Notes under the pieces: generated by a model | What the model was told of the DNA's origin: nothing | The model's database searches: none | The model's input: only the letters and a program-made list of their open reading frames with translations | Part shown: piece by piece, positions 37,461 through 49,942 of the stretch | Numbering within the stretch: the stretch's first letter is position 1 | Layout of the letters: every line of letters starts with the position of its first letter | Source of the DNA: Bigelowiella natans CCMP2755 | Lineage: Eukaryota; Cercozoa; Chlorarachniophyceae | Assembly: GCA_000320545.1 (NCBI GenBank) | Contig: ADNK01000029.1 | Span: 141,057-205,056, forward strand | Length of the DNA stretch: 64,000 nucleotides | Direction of reading: 5' to 3' | Position numbers and translations under genes: made by a program

Positions 37461-40400
37461 TTACTGGTCTAACTTTCGAGTGGTAGGATTCGGGCTTGAC
37501 GTTGTTGTCATTGATTTTGGAGCGTCCTCTGTGAGATACTTAATTTTGAACAGACTTCGTCGACGACGAGTAGGAGTTCGTGCCCGACCTGATTCGTATA
37601 AGGTAATTAACATTTTGTTAGTTTGTATTCGTGCCATAACAAAGCAGATGCAGTGGTGATGCAAGTTTGCAGCAGCTAACAGTGAATGTATCAGACAAAG
37701 TGAATAACAATTTTCATATAATGATGGATACCAAGCACGTGATCGTGGTCTGTCTTGCTCGTCATCGACTGTAGTGACATATGGCTCATAGTAGTCGATT
37801 CGCTTCTAGCCCGTAAGTGAGAATTAGACTTATCGTACCTACGTAAAGTGGTTTTTTAAATCACAGTCAGAACTGCTCGACTATATGCGCCATTTCAAGT
37901 ATTCAGGCATAATTTTCTTTAAGCTGATGACTTACTTTTTCACTTTCAACGAGCTGATACCGTCTACTGGTTTCGAATTAAATATGGCTTTAAAGTCGAC
38001 CCTGTTGGTCGCAGCAGACAGCAGGAGCTTTTTAGTTAGAGAGTATTCACAATTTGATTCAAGTTTGTCGCAACTACCTTTGTTGTTCTGGAAGAGACTT
38101 GTTGCTCTTTTCATCAACTGACGGGCTCTGTTGATGATGATTCGGGAACAAATAATCATTATAAAGGAGGAGGTGTCAAAATGTTACAACATGGATAAAA
38201 CTTCCAGCAAAAATTGGAAATGATTTAGTGGATGTTTCTGGTTAGCTACCTTAGGGATTGTGGAGCGGCGTTTGTTTTGTTTGTTTTTTAGCACAATTGA
38301 GCCGAACATCAATGCCGCACGCTGGATGCACTCAAACTAGCAACACAGAAATACCGTTAAGTAAAAATAAATTTGGAAGAATGACAATAATACACTACCT
38401 TGGTGCGATCTATCAACATTCCTGCGACGCCTGTTTTAGCAGAAGTAAATTTTAGCCGTAGAGTGGATATTAGCGTAATTTGCTAAAATCTCACCTATGT
38501 TTTGGAGTTTCTCAAAAGCAAGATCATGGGCTGTAATTTCGTCCTTCCTGAGAAAGAAAGTCATGAGTCTTTTTGTTTTAGCACTGAATGATGACGATCC
38601 TGTGAAATAATCCGTATTATTATGGTGGTAATTTACCGGCTAAAGTCAGGGGAAAGGTAACTTTTGAAGATATGGCGTATCACCATTGAATGGCACACCT
38701 GAGAGGAGACGACACATACATCAAATGTTGTGTTCTCTTTACACTCAATTCCGAGATGAATCATCATTTGTTCTCCTAAATATCGCTAGCCACACCGTAT
38801 GCTGCTACATTTGGCAGTAGTACGTACGTATGTGCGGACAGTCGTTATTACCACTATCACGCTGTCGGAATCATCGTACATGATGTTCTTCATCATTTGG
38901 TCTATTCTCTCGGCGAAAGCTGATCTAGATTCCCCTGAAGATAATGGTTATGATGATATCAATGGAAACAAAGCAAAGCATGCTTGGAGAGCCACCTTTT
39001 GAATTCCACCAGCGATGGACAGAGTCATTGGGCTTTATGTCAACGTTCTTCACGTCATCACCCATCTCTTCGCCAAAGAGATCCTTAAATTCAGAGTGGA
39101 TGTGGGGTATTATGTCCTTCCCACGAAACTGGCCAGTGCAATCCATGCCCTAGTGGTGATGATGGTGTATATACATCAACAACGCCAAATTCAAAACTGA
39201 CTTTGATGCTGCCTCTACAAAGAACGCGCACACACGCACACAACCACACACACACACATACAGAGAGTGAGAGAGAGAGGGGGGGGGGGGGGGGGGGAAG
39301 ATTTACCATAAGACTTCGTTTTTCCCTGGCGTCGGCTAGTAAATGGATTCCATCATTCTTCACTTGGGGATGATCACGTAATGCCAACACTGCGGACTCC
39401 ACAGCTCTATAGTAGTAGTAGTAATAGTAGTAGTAGTGTGATAATGATGATGATGGCGATGATGATGTAAAAGAGACGTTTAGAAAGTCTCTGGTGAGAC
39501 AATCTACAACACTTAAAAACAACACTTAAAAGCTCTTGTTTCACAACCTTGTAAGAGGTGAACTGTACACTTTGTTCGCGTTGTAGAATCCTGTAACATT
39601 CATACCACTCAGAAGCGAAAATTATGGCAACCAATCTTGAAAGGGACGCTTACTACCCGTATACATTGGATTATCGGTCCTAGCAAACTGAGGTTCTTTC
39701 AATTTTTGGCGCAATTCTTCTGCTTGCTGAGCGCCTAACTTCGTGAGTCCATGGTCGATAATGCCGAAAGCTGTGAGCAAATCGAACTCCCGTTTTGCCG
39801 CGTTCCACTTAGACTGACCGTGGCGAATGAGGTACAACCACTTCTCCTACATCGAAAGACAAATAGCGAAAATGCTGCTTAAGCGTGAAGCATATACATA
39901 TATGGACTACGGATGATGATCGGAGAGCACACAATTCAACCTTGGGAGGCGCAGGAACCATCTGAAGGACAACCTTACACATTCCATTCGGATTTGGGGT
40001 TACTTTCTTGTGAAGCGGTATTGAGATTGCCGCTTTTTGGTTGAGGTCCAAACGGGATGTCTCCATAACAATCTTTGCGATCTTCAAGTCAGGCTGCGGA
40101 AACGAACACGTTCTCAGAACTGATATTGAGGAATATGATACGTAATTGAAGTTACCTGGCCCCCAAAGTTATCATGCCACACCTCAACTGTTAGATGCTT
40201 ACCATTTGCTACAAGAGGCCTATCGATTAAAGATAATGCATTCAATTCATTTTTCTATGTGACTTTCTTTCGCGAAAAGATAGGGGGATTGATGACATAA
40301 TATATATATTTGCTGAAGTACCTGGTAGCATTCCAGACTGGGGCACTTGAATCTGACTTTGTAATCCACTCTTCAACGTCATCGTTTGAATTTATATCAT

Positions 40401-42096
40401 CATTTATTTTCATTCTCACATATGTATGACGTGGGCGCTCTTTTCCCTGATCATCGAGGATGATAGGCAGGTTCTCTAATCTCAACAATCGGATGTAGGT
40501 TTTCTTCCTCAGTGACCTCTTGTACATCTCTTGACTGACGAAAGGAAGCTCAAGAAAAGAAGCGACCTTCTGCAACGTGCTGTCATCAACCAGGTGTAAC
40601 ACACGTGAGAACCGTCTCCAGAACGTTGCTAATTCCTCCTTTCTCTGCTGTATGAATTTGCGCTCTCGGGATCCAATAATCTTTCCCTTTGGGAATTCAA
40701 TCCCGGGAAAGTCAATAGACTTTTTGATCGAGTTCCAGAAGTTTTTCATTATCGTGAAATTTTTGGCAATCCACCATCTGGATTTGGGACCATTTACCTC
40801 CATGAGATAGCGGTATGAGTGGATGTCGGCATCATAAAAGCAACTGCTCAGTGTAATGGAGTAACCAAAACGTATTCCATTCTCATTCTGGACGGGGCGG
40901 AATAACTTTGGACAATACTTGCTGGCAATTTTTATTTTTTTGACGTTAAGGCTACCATCAATGTACTCTGTTCCCACCCATTCGACATTTTCGTCGTCGA
41001 CCTTCGAGAAGCTAACCACGCCTTTGAAAAAGTCACCACCGTCCTTCACTTCAACCTCACGCCCTCGCGTCCACTGAATTTTCTGAAGCAAATTCCTGTT
41101 CAATATATTGACAGTTTTCGCTTCATTATTCGTTGGAAGGTACAATTTGACCCATAGCTGGCACTCCTCGACCAAAAACTTGTTCACCAACCCAAGCTTC
41201 CACCTACAGTGCCGCCGCGAATACACCTCTGCATATGAGCCACGAGGAAAATGCACCAGGCGGTCGGCGATTTCGACAAACTCGGACCAGCTCTCTAAAA
41301 AGAGCTTGATAAAGCTTGCCTTACTTAGCTTTGTTTTCAAATCGACCCGCCCCTCGATATATTCGAATAGAGAACTAAATACCTTCTTGATTTCAGCATC
41401 TGTACTGGAGCATCGAACTGATTCTAAAAGATGCTTTTTCATCTCTTCCAATAAAAGAGTGGGGGGTAAGACCTTTTCGACTTTTCCTTTTGCGACCTTG
41501 TGAAAGATTTCCTCGAGCTCCATTTTACGAGTGATCTCTATTCCATTTTCGATACTTGTCTTCTCTTTGATTTCATGCATCATCGAGTCTGCTTGAGCAG
41601 CTTGCAAGGTCTTCAGCACAATGCCGAAGAAATTCACAGAGAATTGCTCCCAAGTCACCATGTTTCTTCCTTCACTATCTATTGAAGTGAAGGTCTTATT
41701 TATGCTTTCAATAAGCTTCCTGCGTATATGCTCATAATTTCGTACAAAATGCTCTATGATTTCCATCTTTTTTTGCTCGGGCATGTTTTTGGCCACTATG
41801 TAAGAAGGAAACCACTCTTCTGACAACATGCAAATATGACGCATCATCTCCGAAAATTTTTGTTTCGTGAGAGCTCTGTGAGAATTAGCTTTGCAGTTGT
41901 GCATGAAGATTTCTTTCAGGCCCTTAAAGGGACCTTCTCCAGATTTTGCAAGAGATTTGATACACTCGTCATAATCAACAGCACTCATATCAGCTTTATC
42001 ATCAGCTTGGGCGTACTTGGCAAATACATTGCACAGGAGAGAAGAAAACTTGTCCCCCCCAAAAAAGAAGTGTTTCCCCCCAGGAGAGTTGCCCAT
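37461..42096 (-). CDS. PX - C2 - histidine phosphatase fusion protein
   Basis: Sixteen exons (42096-40322, 40219-40156, 40093-39941, 39846-39657, 39590-39548, 39406-39307, 39149-38996, 38934-38861, 38698-38637, 38547-38495, 38430-38399, 38336-38250, 38127-38078, 38001-37944, 37805-37739, 37588-37461) give 1029 aa. It starts MGNSPGG, a possible N-myristoylation site. Residues 1-330 are helical, with possible degenerate EF hands. Then comes a Tudor/SH3-like strand region (VEWVGTEYIDGS, KYCPKLFRP). A PX domain (about 430-517) has SYRYLMEVNG, SRWWIAKNF, the PxK-like EFPKG and VASFLELPF. A C2 domain spans about 525-660 (IRLLRLENLPIILDDQ, LTVEVWHDNF). The phosphatase domain starts at about 664 with LIRHGQSKW, then YSSPLTRAVESA, a Glu in GESRSAF and the second His in VCHSMVIR, so the catalytic residues are present. 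PX and C2 suggest recruitment to phosphoinositide membranes. The last two exon joins have an out-of-frame alternative donor. Confidence 0.85.
39278..39297. repeat. Poly-G tract in intron
   Basis: About 19 consecutive G on the plus strand, flanked by (GA)n and (CA)n runs, in an intron of the phosphatase fusion gene. Confidence 0.8.
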
Positions 42097-42863
42097 TTCC
42101 TGATTATTACGAATGTGAGGAGGAGAAGAAGTGGGCGATATTCAGCTGGACCCAGCTGTCATCAATATCCTTGGAGATATATTCGCTACACTACTTAGGG
42201 TCGATTCCTTGTAATAAAATTCAGATAATGATTGTCTACTACTATTACCTGTTGTAGTAATTCTCTTTTGCTTATCTGTTTTCTGCGTGTAAACTTTTGA
42301 ACATTGCCTAGATCTACCATTTCAAGTGGTAGTGGAAGATGGGGTGGAGAAAAAGAGAATACATTCAGTGCCTTCACACTTCCGTTAGGTGGCTCTACAC
42401 CTTTAGCTCTACCTCGATTTTCCTCTCTTCTTCTTCCTGCCTTGTCGTCATAATTCGTGATTAGCAGGTCTTTTAGATTGCAGCCACTGCCTCATCACTT
42501 GTTGGTATGTGTGTGTGTGTGTGTTTGGATGTGTGTTTAGCGCAGGTCTAGCCCCAACCAAGCCCGTTAGCCTCTCACTCCCCCAATCTCTTTGGAGTAG
42601 TTATGGAGAGCTCCTCCTTCACTTGTGTCGAAAAAATCTTATTGTCGCAAGCAGCGTTTTCCCACGAAATACGCATTCCCTTTTGACTCTGCGCCAAGCA
42701 TATTCTGATGTCGCACTATGGTAATTCCTCACACACGAGGTAGTCGTCGGAACGAGAGCCCCCGGCGATGTGATTGATCCCATCGAGCGAGCCCCTTTCA
42801 TCAGTGTATCGGCATTGTATGTGAAGATAAGTGGTTAGGAAATAACCGTGGATTCTCAGCAGC
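42097..42863. promoter_or_regulatory. Divergent intergenic region phosphatase fusion / TrpRS
   Basis: 767 bp, with a short (GT)n tract near 42507 and TTGTCGCA at about 42649-42656. No gene was found. Confidence 0.4.
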
Positions 42864-45353
42864 ATGGAGTGGCATCGCCAATTGGCGCTAGTATTCCTTG
42901 CTCTCGTCGTTGTCCTTCACCCTAGGTTGAGATCTGGCATTGTTGATACTACTAGATTTACTTCGGTCAACTGCTGGAAATAATCCTCAGGGTTCGTCGG
43001 GCACCCCTCTTATCTGAATCTGTCAGTAGCGAGGTGAATCCGTGGAAAGTTTCAGGAGGTTCTACGATCGACTACGACAGGATCATACGTCAATTTGGGT
43101 GCAAAGAGCTGAACCCCCCTCTGCTCAAGCGCATGGAAGAAGTCACGAAATTGAAATTACCACCTTTTTTAAGGTGAATAAGTTATATTTGATGCGAATC
43201 ATCCAGACGTAGCTGACGAATCGTTCTAATTACATGAAAATACTAGACGCGGCTTTGGTGTCTCTCATAGAGATCTCGATAAGGTGACAGCTGGCTTGTA
43301 TTCTCGAGCGACACATTCGGCGTAAACCTTCTATTTATATATATTATATATGTGCTATCCCGCAGCTACTTAACCAATATGAGAAGGGAAGCAATTTCTA
43401 CGTCTATACGGGAAGGGGCGCATCGTCTCAAAGTATGCATTTGGGGCATCTCCTCCCCTTTCTCCTGACGAAATGGTTACAAGAAGCTTTCAACGGTACT
43501 ACCACATAATGTAGTAGTAGAAAATTTGCCAAGCCCAATAACGAATTTGATTCACTTTATACATCTACATTTAGCCTTCGTTGTAATCCAACTCACTGAC
43601 GACGAGAAGTATCTGTGGAAGGATCTCTCTCTGCCTCAAGTCCATTATTTTTAACACGCGAAAAAAAATTCAACGTGTAAAACAATTTTCCCGCAGGCAC
43701 AAACATTGGCTTGGGAGAACATTAAAGATATCATCGCTCTGGGTTTTGATCCTGAAAGAACAGTGGTAATGTCTTCGGTGACAGAATGAACATCCTCAGA
43801 AAATGATTATTCATGTTTGAACTACCAGATATTCCGCAATACAGACCAGATCGCTACGCTGTATCCCAACGCGCTCCGAATCCAAAAGCATATAACTTTG
43901 AAGTAACCTCGCACTTTTTCCATTCAGTTTTTAGTGTTTTGAATAGAAAAACTGCAACAACTTTCAGTCAGGTTTCCGCGACTTTAGGACTAAATGGCAG
44001 TGATAGCATCGGAAAATTCGCATTTCCAGCTTTGCAAGTTGTTATATTGTATAAATATATTCAGTTCTGTATTTCTCATGGGATTTGTCATTCCTTCTTA
44101 CTGTATCATTAATACACCCATTCACACTTAGGTAGCCCCGGCTTTTGCATCCACGTATCCAGCATCGATACAGAAGAAAATATCATGTAATCCGAGATAG
44201 AGTTATTGATTGGAAGGTCGCATAGCACTAAGCATGAACCTTGCAATTGGTTTCTGTAGCAATGGGATCTTCGAAAGAGGCACCTCCACCGTTGAGTAAT
44301 AAAGCGGATCCCCTACCGTTGTGTCTCGTTCCGGTAATAATTTGGTAATGTGTTTGATACGCTCAGTAATTCATAGAGATTGTGCTGCATCTATGCGTTT
44401 TGTAATATCGCTTCAGTGCGCTGTGGACCAAGACCCATTCTTCAGATTAGCAAGAGATATCGCACACGTACTCGATGCTCCAAAACCGGTGTTATTGCAC
44501 ACAAGGTAATGAACTATAGGCATATGAACCAACATCTCCACATGACTGCTGTGACACAAAAAATTAAAGGTAATCTAGTATGTACATCACGATTATAAAT
44601 GTGATTCAGATTTTTGCCTTCGCTGCGAGGAATCGGGAGCAAGGTAGCCTCGTAATTCTCTCTGAACTTGGCTGTTAAGAGCTTTTACTCGGTGAAATGT
44701 GGAACAACCGATTTTTTTTAAATTCTAGGCGTCATCAAGCGAAAACAATTCCTGCATCTTCCTCTCCGATTCTCCGGAAACCCTGAAAAGCAAAATGAAT
44801 AGGTAAAAAACAACGATGCAACTGTGCGGTGATAACCTGACTCGATTTGAGCTCAGGTATGCATTCAGCGGAGGACAGGCTACCGCAAAGTTACAAAGGG
44901 AACTTGGAGCGGTTGGCTCTTGAGAAATACACCGATAATAATGATATCTTGGTTGTTGTCGCTCCTTCTGATTTTAAGATACTTTGTTCAGGATACGTCT
45001 GTGGACATTGCCTACCAGTATCTTCGCTACTTTCACCCAAACGATACTCAGTAAGAAGAAAAAGTCAATTTGTAAACTTGCGTTATGTGAGTGTTGTGCC
45101 ATTTGCACAATGATAGAGTGAAGCTTCTCGGTGAACAGTACAAGAATGGAGAAATTCTTTCTGGCCAGATTAAACAGGAAGCCATCCGTGTGTTGAGTGG
45201 CATCCTAAGTGAATTCCAGCGCAAACGTGCAAGGGTAAGTGCACACAATTAATATTTCAGCAAAACGATCTGTAGAATACTACATTTCACTTTTATTACT
45301 ACGTATCGCAGGTCTCCGATCAGGATGTTCTCAAATTTATGCGTTTTGAATAA
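42864..45353 (+). CDS. Eukaryotic-type tryptophanyl-tRNA synthetase with signal peptide
   Basis: Seventeen exons (42864-42925, 42991-43173, 43247-43283, 43366-43495, 43575-43639, 43697-43765, 43829-43902, 43968-44037, 44132-44186, 44260-44333, 44417-44505, 44610-44643, 44729-44802, 44857-44911, 44992-45050, 45117-45234, 45312-45353) give 429 aa. It charges tRNA-Trp. Family marks: [24 protein letters not shown] (HIGH-type motif near residue 119), [39 protein letters not shown] and the C-terminal VLKFMRFE. The KMSAS loop is replaced by KASSS at about residues 314-318, across an intron. The N-terminus [20 protein letters not shown] is a signal peptide, followed by Arg/Ser-rich sequence. A eukaryotic-type enzyme sent into the endomembrane route could serve a periplastid or nucleomorph compartment; this is inference. 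Confidence 0.92.
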
Positions 45354-46468
45354 GGCGATATTCCACCAACATAGTTGATACTATCACGGTTGTACATGAC
45401 ATCATGATGGACTCAGGCACCGGGCATGCGCATAGGTTTTGCGCTGTAGATTATCTTGTCAATATCACCAAAAATATCCAGCAGCAACTCATCCAATAAA
45501 CTAATGATTTCCGCTTGGAGTGCAAACCGATGAAGCTTTTGCGAACGGCATGCAAATATAGCACGCGCTGTGTGTAACGTCGATTGAATACAACAACATA
45601 CGGCAATGATTTTATGCGCATGCATCAATATTCCAACGCAACAATAATTCAGCAAAATCAGCATCCCTGGAGTAACACTGAATATTTTTGCAGCTCGTTT
45701 GTCTACATGATCAACCGCAATGATATTATGCATGATAAGGCCTGTGTAAATTAACAATGCAATATACACACACTAATATCTCACTGGCATGGAGCGCATG
45801 TCGCTGCATGTAGCATGTTATAATGTATGAGATGAATGTAATTTGCAAAATAAATAAAATGAAAATTTTCAATCGTCATCCTAATGTAGCCACACAAAGC
45901 GGCAGACTATGAAGTTAGTTTCTACGATTACTGTCTATTCATACAGCATGTATATCTCAATATCCATATCTAGACCTGCTTAATGCAGTCATAGATCGAA
46001 AGATGGAAATGATGGATGAATCCCTGTCTTGACATTTTATCACGTTGCAAGTTCGGACGAGGCAAGTGTCCGCTAACAATGAGCTGAGCCATGCGCCGTT
46101 GGGCATGTGGTTCATGACATAGTACATGAAATAGGATATATATTGTTCTCAGTTGTACCACTGTACATGCGTGGTTGTGGCTGCGTGAACAAGAGTGGGG
46201 TCGTACCTAGCAATGCTTCATAGCTGCTACATACTAGCAATTGTACAGCAATGATTGATGCGTACGTAGCTTGGTATTTTTTCAACATGGGTGAATGATC
46301 AAACATTCATTGACATTTATTTGCCTACCATGTATGAATGTTGCTATGATGCTGTTCGATCAAACGTCGGAAGAAGATCGATGTGACTTTCATCAAACAA
46401 GTCTACACAATACTACATTTGCATTGTAAATTTGCCTCAATCCAGTTACCGGCAAAACGTTCAGTATT
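45354..46468. other. Convergent junction with one repeat-element copy
   Basis: 1.1 kb without a gene between the TrpRS and FAD-monooxygenase 3' ends. GCATGC/TGCATG motifs recur at 45420-45620 and 45780-45830, and CTAG sites occur around 45970 and 46200-46240. Confidence 0.55.
45828..45906 (+). repeat. Dispersed element, copy 6
   Basis: TGAGATGAATGTAAT, AT-rich centre, TTTTCAATCGTCATCCTAATGTAGC then ACAAAGCGGCAG. The 3' GCTACAGC arm is degraded. Confidence 0.7.
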
Positions 46469-48106
46469 TTATAGTACTCCTGACACTAACCGAAGATAAA
46501 GGAAAATACTGCTGGCTGCCAAACATGCAATTAGTCTTCTAGTCGTTTGCTGGGCACGTCTCCAGACCTCGCTATAACGCAGACGCGAATCCTGCAGCAT
46601 AATAACTGCTGCCGGGTTGAACAAAAATGGCAGTATTTTATTTAAGATAAAGGTGCGTAAAACAAAGTTTATCATCCAAAACTTCTCTCGGAATCTGTCT
46701 TGGCCGTATTGATACGGCCATCCAACTTGCATGATTTGTACTAGACTCTTGGCTTCTGGAGCTCGTATCTCTTCGTACCGAGTTGCTGCATTCTTGATGA
46801 TATCCGGTGAATCCCCAGCAGCACCACCACTTTCGATCGAGAAAGCGTCCTCCAGATCGCAGATATCCTCCAGCGCTGCATTGACACCTTGTCCAAGATC
46901 CGGCGGGAAAGCGTGTAAAGAATCTCCCACTAACACGCAAGTACCTCGGACTCCATCCCCACAAGACACCTGACATCGAGGCGAATATTGCGGAGCTGGG
47001 AATCGGCCTTCTCGCTCCTTCGCGAATGCATCGGCCTGAAGTAGAACACAAACGGTCAGATACAGCCCGGACCAAGAAGGCTAGAATCATCTGCCTCTTC
47101 CTCCGACACGATGTCACGAACGGGAATATGCGGGAAGTTCTCTTCGAGCCACTCGAGGACTTCCCCTCCATCGTTGAGCTTCCAGACCATGTGATCATCC
47201 TTTTGGATGACATTTGCTGTTCGCGGGGCATCTTCTTGGGCAACGGCTGAGAAGGTGATAGTCGCATTTCCAGAAGCAATGAATATGATGATAGCCCTTC
47301 TGATACGTGCTAAATGGTCGTCTTACGAAGTAGCCCCAGTTTTCCTCTCCTCTTGCTATCCTTCACATTGCTGTATATTGCGTAAGCTTGCGTTCCCTCA
47401 GAATACTTAACCTGAAGAGAAGACGACGCGAACAATAAGATGATGATGAAGGATAAAAAACTTGATCATTTGGCTAACGACTACCTTCTCTCCTCTTCCC
47501 AGTGGGAACTTTGGAGGGAGTTTGATCATTTTATATCTATTTTCATTTCATTTCAAAGTCAAACAACTTTAAGGAAGAAAATCAATGCGAAAGAATTTAC
47601 TGTAATCCTGTGGATGGGCTTGCCATTTGGACTGGATCGAAGGAAGTCGGATCGCTGCTCCATTGGCTACAAACCTTTCGTACTTCTGAATTCAATCCAT
47701 CCGCACCAACTATCAAGTCGGGGTAGAATTCACGCGCCTTTTCGAATTTTCCTGCTCTTACCCGGACCTAACCACGCGTACGACGGGTGTAATGGGAAAG
47801 TAAAACTATGTATTTGTGGAGATTCATGGAACCTTATCTCCAACTCGATCGATAGATCGCAGTTCGCTCCCATATATCATTTCGATATTCGCGTACGACT
47901 CTGCTTTCTCTGAAAACAGCTTCAACAATTCCTAAAACGCAATATCCGATTCAGCACGACATCGCAAGAAAGTGGTGACAGCGAGTCCTTCATACTGAAC
48001 AACGTCAATACACGCTCACTCAAAAAAAGTAGAGAGCCCAAAATTCAAATCTTTTATACAAACTTTTATCCGACGCTAGATTTACATGCACATTGCGGAG
48101 GCTCGG

Positions 48107-48200
<94 letters not shown>

Positions 48201-49174
48201 GTGCGTGTGGCGATGTAGTACGTGTCGAGGGATCCAGTACGAGGCTTTCCTGTCCGGGGATAGGGACGGAGGAACACTCTCCACCTTCAATACGGTAGAT
48301 ATTTACTGTAATTGCATTGTTATACTTACAATCTCAATACCATTCCACGTTTGTCGGGGAAAACACGCGCAATGGTGTAATTCAGGCTATTCACCCCACG
48401 CAACATCAGCCCTAATTTAAGTAAAGTGATCAGAAGTTTAAGACGGAGTCATTGATTTTGTATGCACAAGATCATCGCTGACCTTCTGTCAAACCGTACT
48501 TGTTCGTAAACTTTTGTCCACGAGCATCAATCAAATACAGATATGCCTGAGAAGAATCGCTCCTTATATGTCAACGATGGTTGAGGGAACAAAGCATTCA
48601 TCTCAGACACCTTCGAGATCTCAAAAGACACATTTTCCTTCTGCTCCAAAAGCTTAACGTCCCATCCACGATTTGCAAGCATTATGGCAGTCGCCAATCC
48701 TGCTGGCCCGCCTAAAGATACAGTGGGTTCTAAGATACAGGAATTTGACTTTGAAGGTTAATTCATCATTATGAGAAAACATGCAGTCGGTTGGGGCTTG
48801 CCTAGAAAAGTTTCCAACCTCCCACCACCACAGCCGCTGGGTTCACCGGCAAAGTTTCATCCGTGACAGCTCGGAACAATGCAGTCTTTCTTGGAGCCTA
48901 GCATCGAGTACAAATTGTTGTCCATAAACAAAAGGAGTCGGCAGCAAAAAGTGAATGTACGCACTACAATACCGATGTGGATAACGTTAAATCTGCAAAA
49001 TATCACCTGGGGATTTGTGCTGATGCGACTCCTCACAGAAAACGCGTTTGGTGTCTTCGCATAGCCGGAGAATAATGTGGACTTAGCCAGAGGCTTTAAT
49101 TTCGGAACAACCGCTCTTCCAATCGAAGGTTTCACCAACCACATAGAAACGCAAAGAACTGCGATGAGGATCAT
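46469..49174 (-). CDS. FAD-dependent monooxygenase with plastid-type presequence
   Basis: Eleven exons (49174-49007, 48885-48819, 48711-48611, 48546-48483, 48411-48341, 48284-48222, 47931-47833, 47767-47600, 47411-47327, 47246-47095, 47035-46469) give about 534 aa. The nucleotide-binding motif is VVVGGGPAGLATAIMLANRG, the middle motif IVGADGLNSEVRK and the flavin-contact motif VLVGDSLHAFPPDLGQGVNA. This is the aromatic/UbiH/zeaxanthin-epoxidase-like class of flavin hydroxylases; the substrate is unknown. The first 56 residues are a hydrophobic signal (MILIAVLCVSMWLV) plus Lys/Ser-rich transit-like sequence, which suggests a complex plastid. The C-terminus is hydrophobic. Two junctions are unusual: a GC-AG intron (donor at 47094) and a join at 47600/47411 that keeps frame only as TA-AG or GT-CA. 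Confidence 0.85.
48109..48199. repeat. (AT)n(GT)n compound microsatellite in intron
   Basis: About 66 bp of AT followed by about 25 bp of GT in the intron between the monooxygenase exons ending at 48222 and starting at 47931. Confidence 0.9.
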
Positions 49175-49490
49175 CTAATGGGAAAAGCAGCAAATTTTAA
49201 TGTCAAATCACATAATATCAAGGGGAGGGAGAGGGGGGGGGGAAGGACGTTGGGAGCGTGTAGGTTACGTGACCTCCACAGCCGATCAGCACAGGCGTCA
49301 GTGCTTCCGGAATTCCACCCCGAGACTTTCAGAGACCCTTCGAGATGTTACGAGAGTTTGATTCTCAATCGAGCCCCGGGATTGGTGAGAAAGCCCACGT
49401 GCCGACCTCCTCCTCTCCTCCGTTCCGTGAGTGAATATACAGGGTTGGAGCACTGCCACTGTTAACGTCGGGCTAACTCTACCAAAACAC

Positions 49491-49572
<82 letters not shown>

Positions 49573-49608
49573 ACACACATAGACACATACACAGCGGAGG
49601 ATTGGGCA
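49175..49608. promoter_or_regulatory. Divergent intergenic region monooxygenase / RRM protein
   Basis: 434 bp that include an (AC)n tract of about 80 bp at 49487-49567, ending about 40 bp before the RRM start codon. It must hold both promoters. Confidence 0.5.
49487..49567. repeat. (AC)n microsatellite in a divergent promoter region
   Basis: About 40 AC units with single interruptions, just upstream of the ATG at 49609. Confidence 0.9.
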
Positions 49609-49875
49609 ATGGGAGACCCTCTCAGAAAGAAGAAACGCAAGAGACAATCAGGTGGGGAACTGTCCAAGGCGCAGGGGAGAGACTCAACGAGCAACAAGAA
49701 GAAAAAGAAGGCACGATGGCGGGATCGCCACCAGGCGTACGTTAATCAGGTCGCTCAGAATTTGGTCTCAAACCCAGTGCAATGATAGGAATATTCTTCA
49801 CAATAGTTTCGAAAAAGACTATGCCCCTCCTCACCACCACACACACAAGCAGACAGATACATACCAGCAGGCATT

Positions 49876-49942
<67 letters not shown>

